DNA of 12,500 nucleotides, from assembly GCA_012295275.1 (NCBI GenBank), contig CM022666.1, positions 13,920,606 through 13,933,105 of the forward strand, read 5' to 3'. This document shows positions 1 through 12,500 of the stretch, piece after piece. The DNA is from Chrysomallon squamiferum. Taxonomy: Eukaryota; Mollusca; Gastropoda; Neomphalida; Peltospiridae. Within the stretch, counting starts at the first letter, position 1, and each line of letters starts with the position of its first letter. Below the pieces are notes generated by a model. The model saw only the letters and a program-made list of their open reading frames with translations, did no database searches and was not told the DNA's origin. The translations under genes were made by a program, and so were the position numbers.

Positions 1-119
1 ATATATATAAATATTTGTTTTTTTTTTTTTGTTTGGTGTTAGTTATTATTATTGTTTATTATTGTTTTATTATATTTTTACACTTATTTTTCAAACATAC
101 ACATTAGTTATTATTTATT

Positions 120-157
<38 letters not shown>

Positions 158-262
158 GTTATTATTATTATTATTATTGTTATTACTATTATTGTTGTTA
201 TTTTTTTTTAAAGTTAATTTCTGTTGATTTGTTCGTTGATTTTTAAAGTTAATTCTCTGTTG

Positions 263-301
<39 letters not shown>

Positions 302-487
302 CAAATGCACATATACACTATACACAAATACAGAGATACATACACATAACACACATACTCAAACACACACACAACACACACATATACACTTCACCCTCAC
401 ACAATCACACATTACACACACAAGATCATTCACATCTCTCTCTTTGACTCTCCTACAAAGTCGTCATCAAGTCTCATTTCTTTCCAG
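1..487 (+). other. Upstream intron (3' part), phase 1
   Basis: No coding potential is seen. The stretch holds a (TTA)n array (about 118-205), two diverged copies of a 22-24 bp element containing AAAGTTAATT and CTGTTGATTT (209-230, 243-266), an (AT)n run (270-294) and a CA-rich tract (300-425). It ends in a pyrimidine-rich acceptor (tttctttccag, AG at 486-487). The next exon begins with the last two bases of a split codon, so this intron is phase 1. Confidence 0.75.
118..205. repeat. (TTA)n microsatellite
   Basis: Trinucleotide TTA array interrupted by a few TTG and CTA units, inside the upstream intron. Open frames across it are poly-Ile or poly-Tyr and are not genes. Confidence 0.9.
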
Positions 488-12490
<12,003 letters not shown>

Positions 12491-12500
12491 GTAAGTTCAT

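Overview
This window is a piece of an intron-rich animal gene, read entirely from the + strand. Twelve short exons (56-197 bp, about 1.3 kb in total, roughly 10% of the window) can be placed by protein motifs, AG/GT splice sites and reading phase. Joined, they give one continuous open frame of about 432 residues. The product is a stretch of tandem extracellular cadherin (EC) repeats: the end of one repeat (EC-A), three complete repeats (EC-B, EC-C, EC-D) and the start of a fifth (EC-E). No start codon, signal peptide, transmembrane segment, stop codon or poly(A) site lies here, so the gene continues beyond both edges.

The rest is intron (247 bp to 4.6 kb, one of 199 bp) and is extremely rich in simple repeats: (TC)n/(GA)n, (TAG)n, (TTA)n, (TTTA)n, (TTTTA)n, (CA)n, (GATA)n and TGTAT-type minisatellites. 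The EC repeats and this intron structure show a metazoan. AT-rich, microsatellite-laden introns fit an invertebrate, perhaps a lophotrochozoan such as a mollusc, but the taxon is a guess. Nothing bacterial, viral or CRISPR-like is present, and I recognise no RNA gene.

Layout: 1-487 intron end; exons 1-5 between 488 and 3451; intron 5 (3452-4749), a TAG-repeat intron in which the end of exon 5 and its donor are repeated four more times; exon 6; intron 6 (4835-9400), the largest, with many repeats, a diverged dispersed repeat and a small cluster of transcription-factor-like motifs; exons 7-12 between 9401 and 12490.

The two strongest observations are a 164-bp inverted repeat (about 96% identical, no gaps) in introns 6 and 8 that would place exons 7 and 8 in the loop of an RNA hairpin, and the five-copy array of an exon end plus 5' splice site in intron 5. 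At protein level, the EC-C/EC-D junction lacks several calcium-binding residues. The EC order and sequence resemble the N-terminal repeats of the long cadherins (CDH23, PCDH15/Cad99C, Cad87A types), but orthology cannot be settled by eye.
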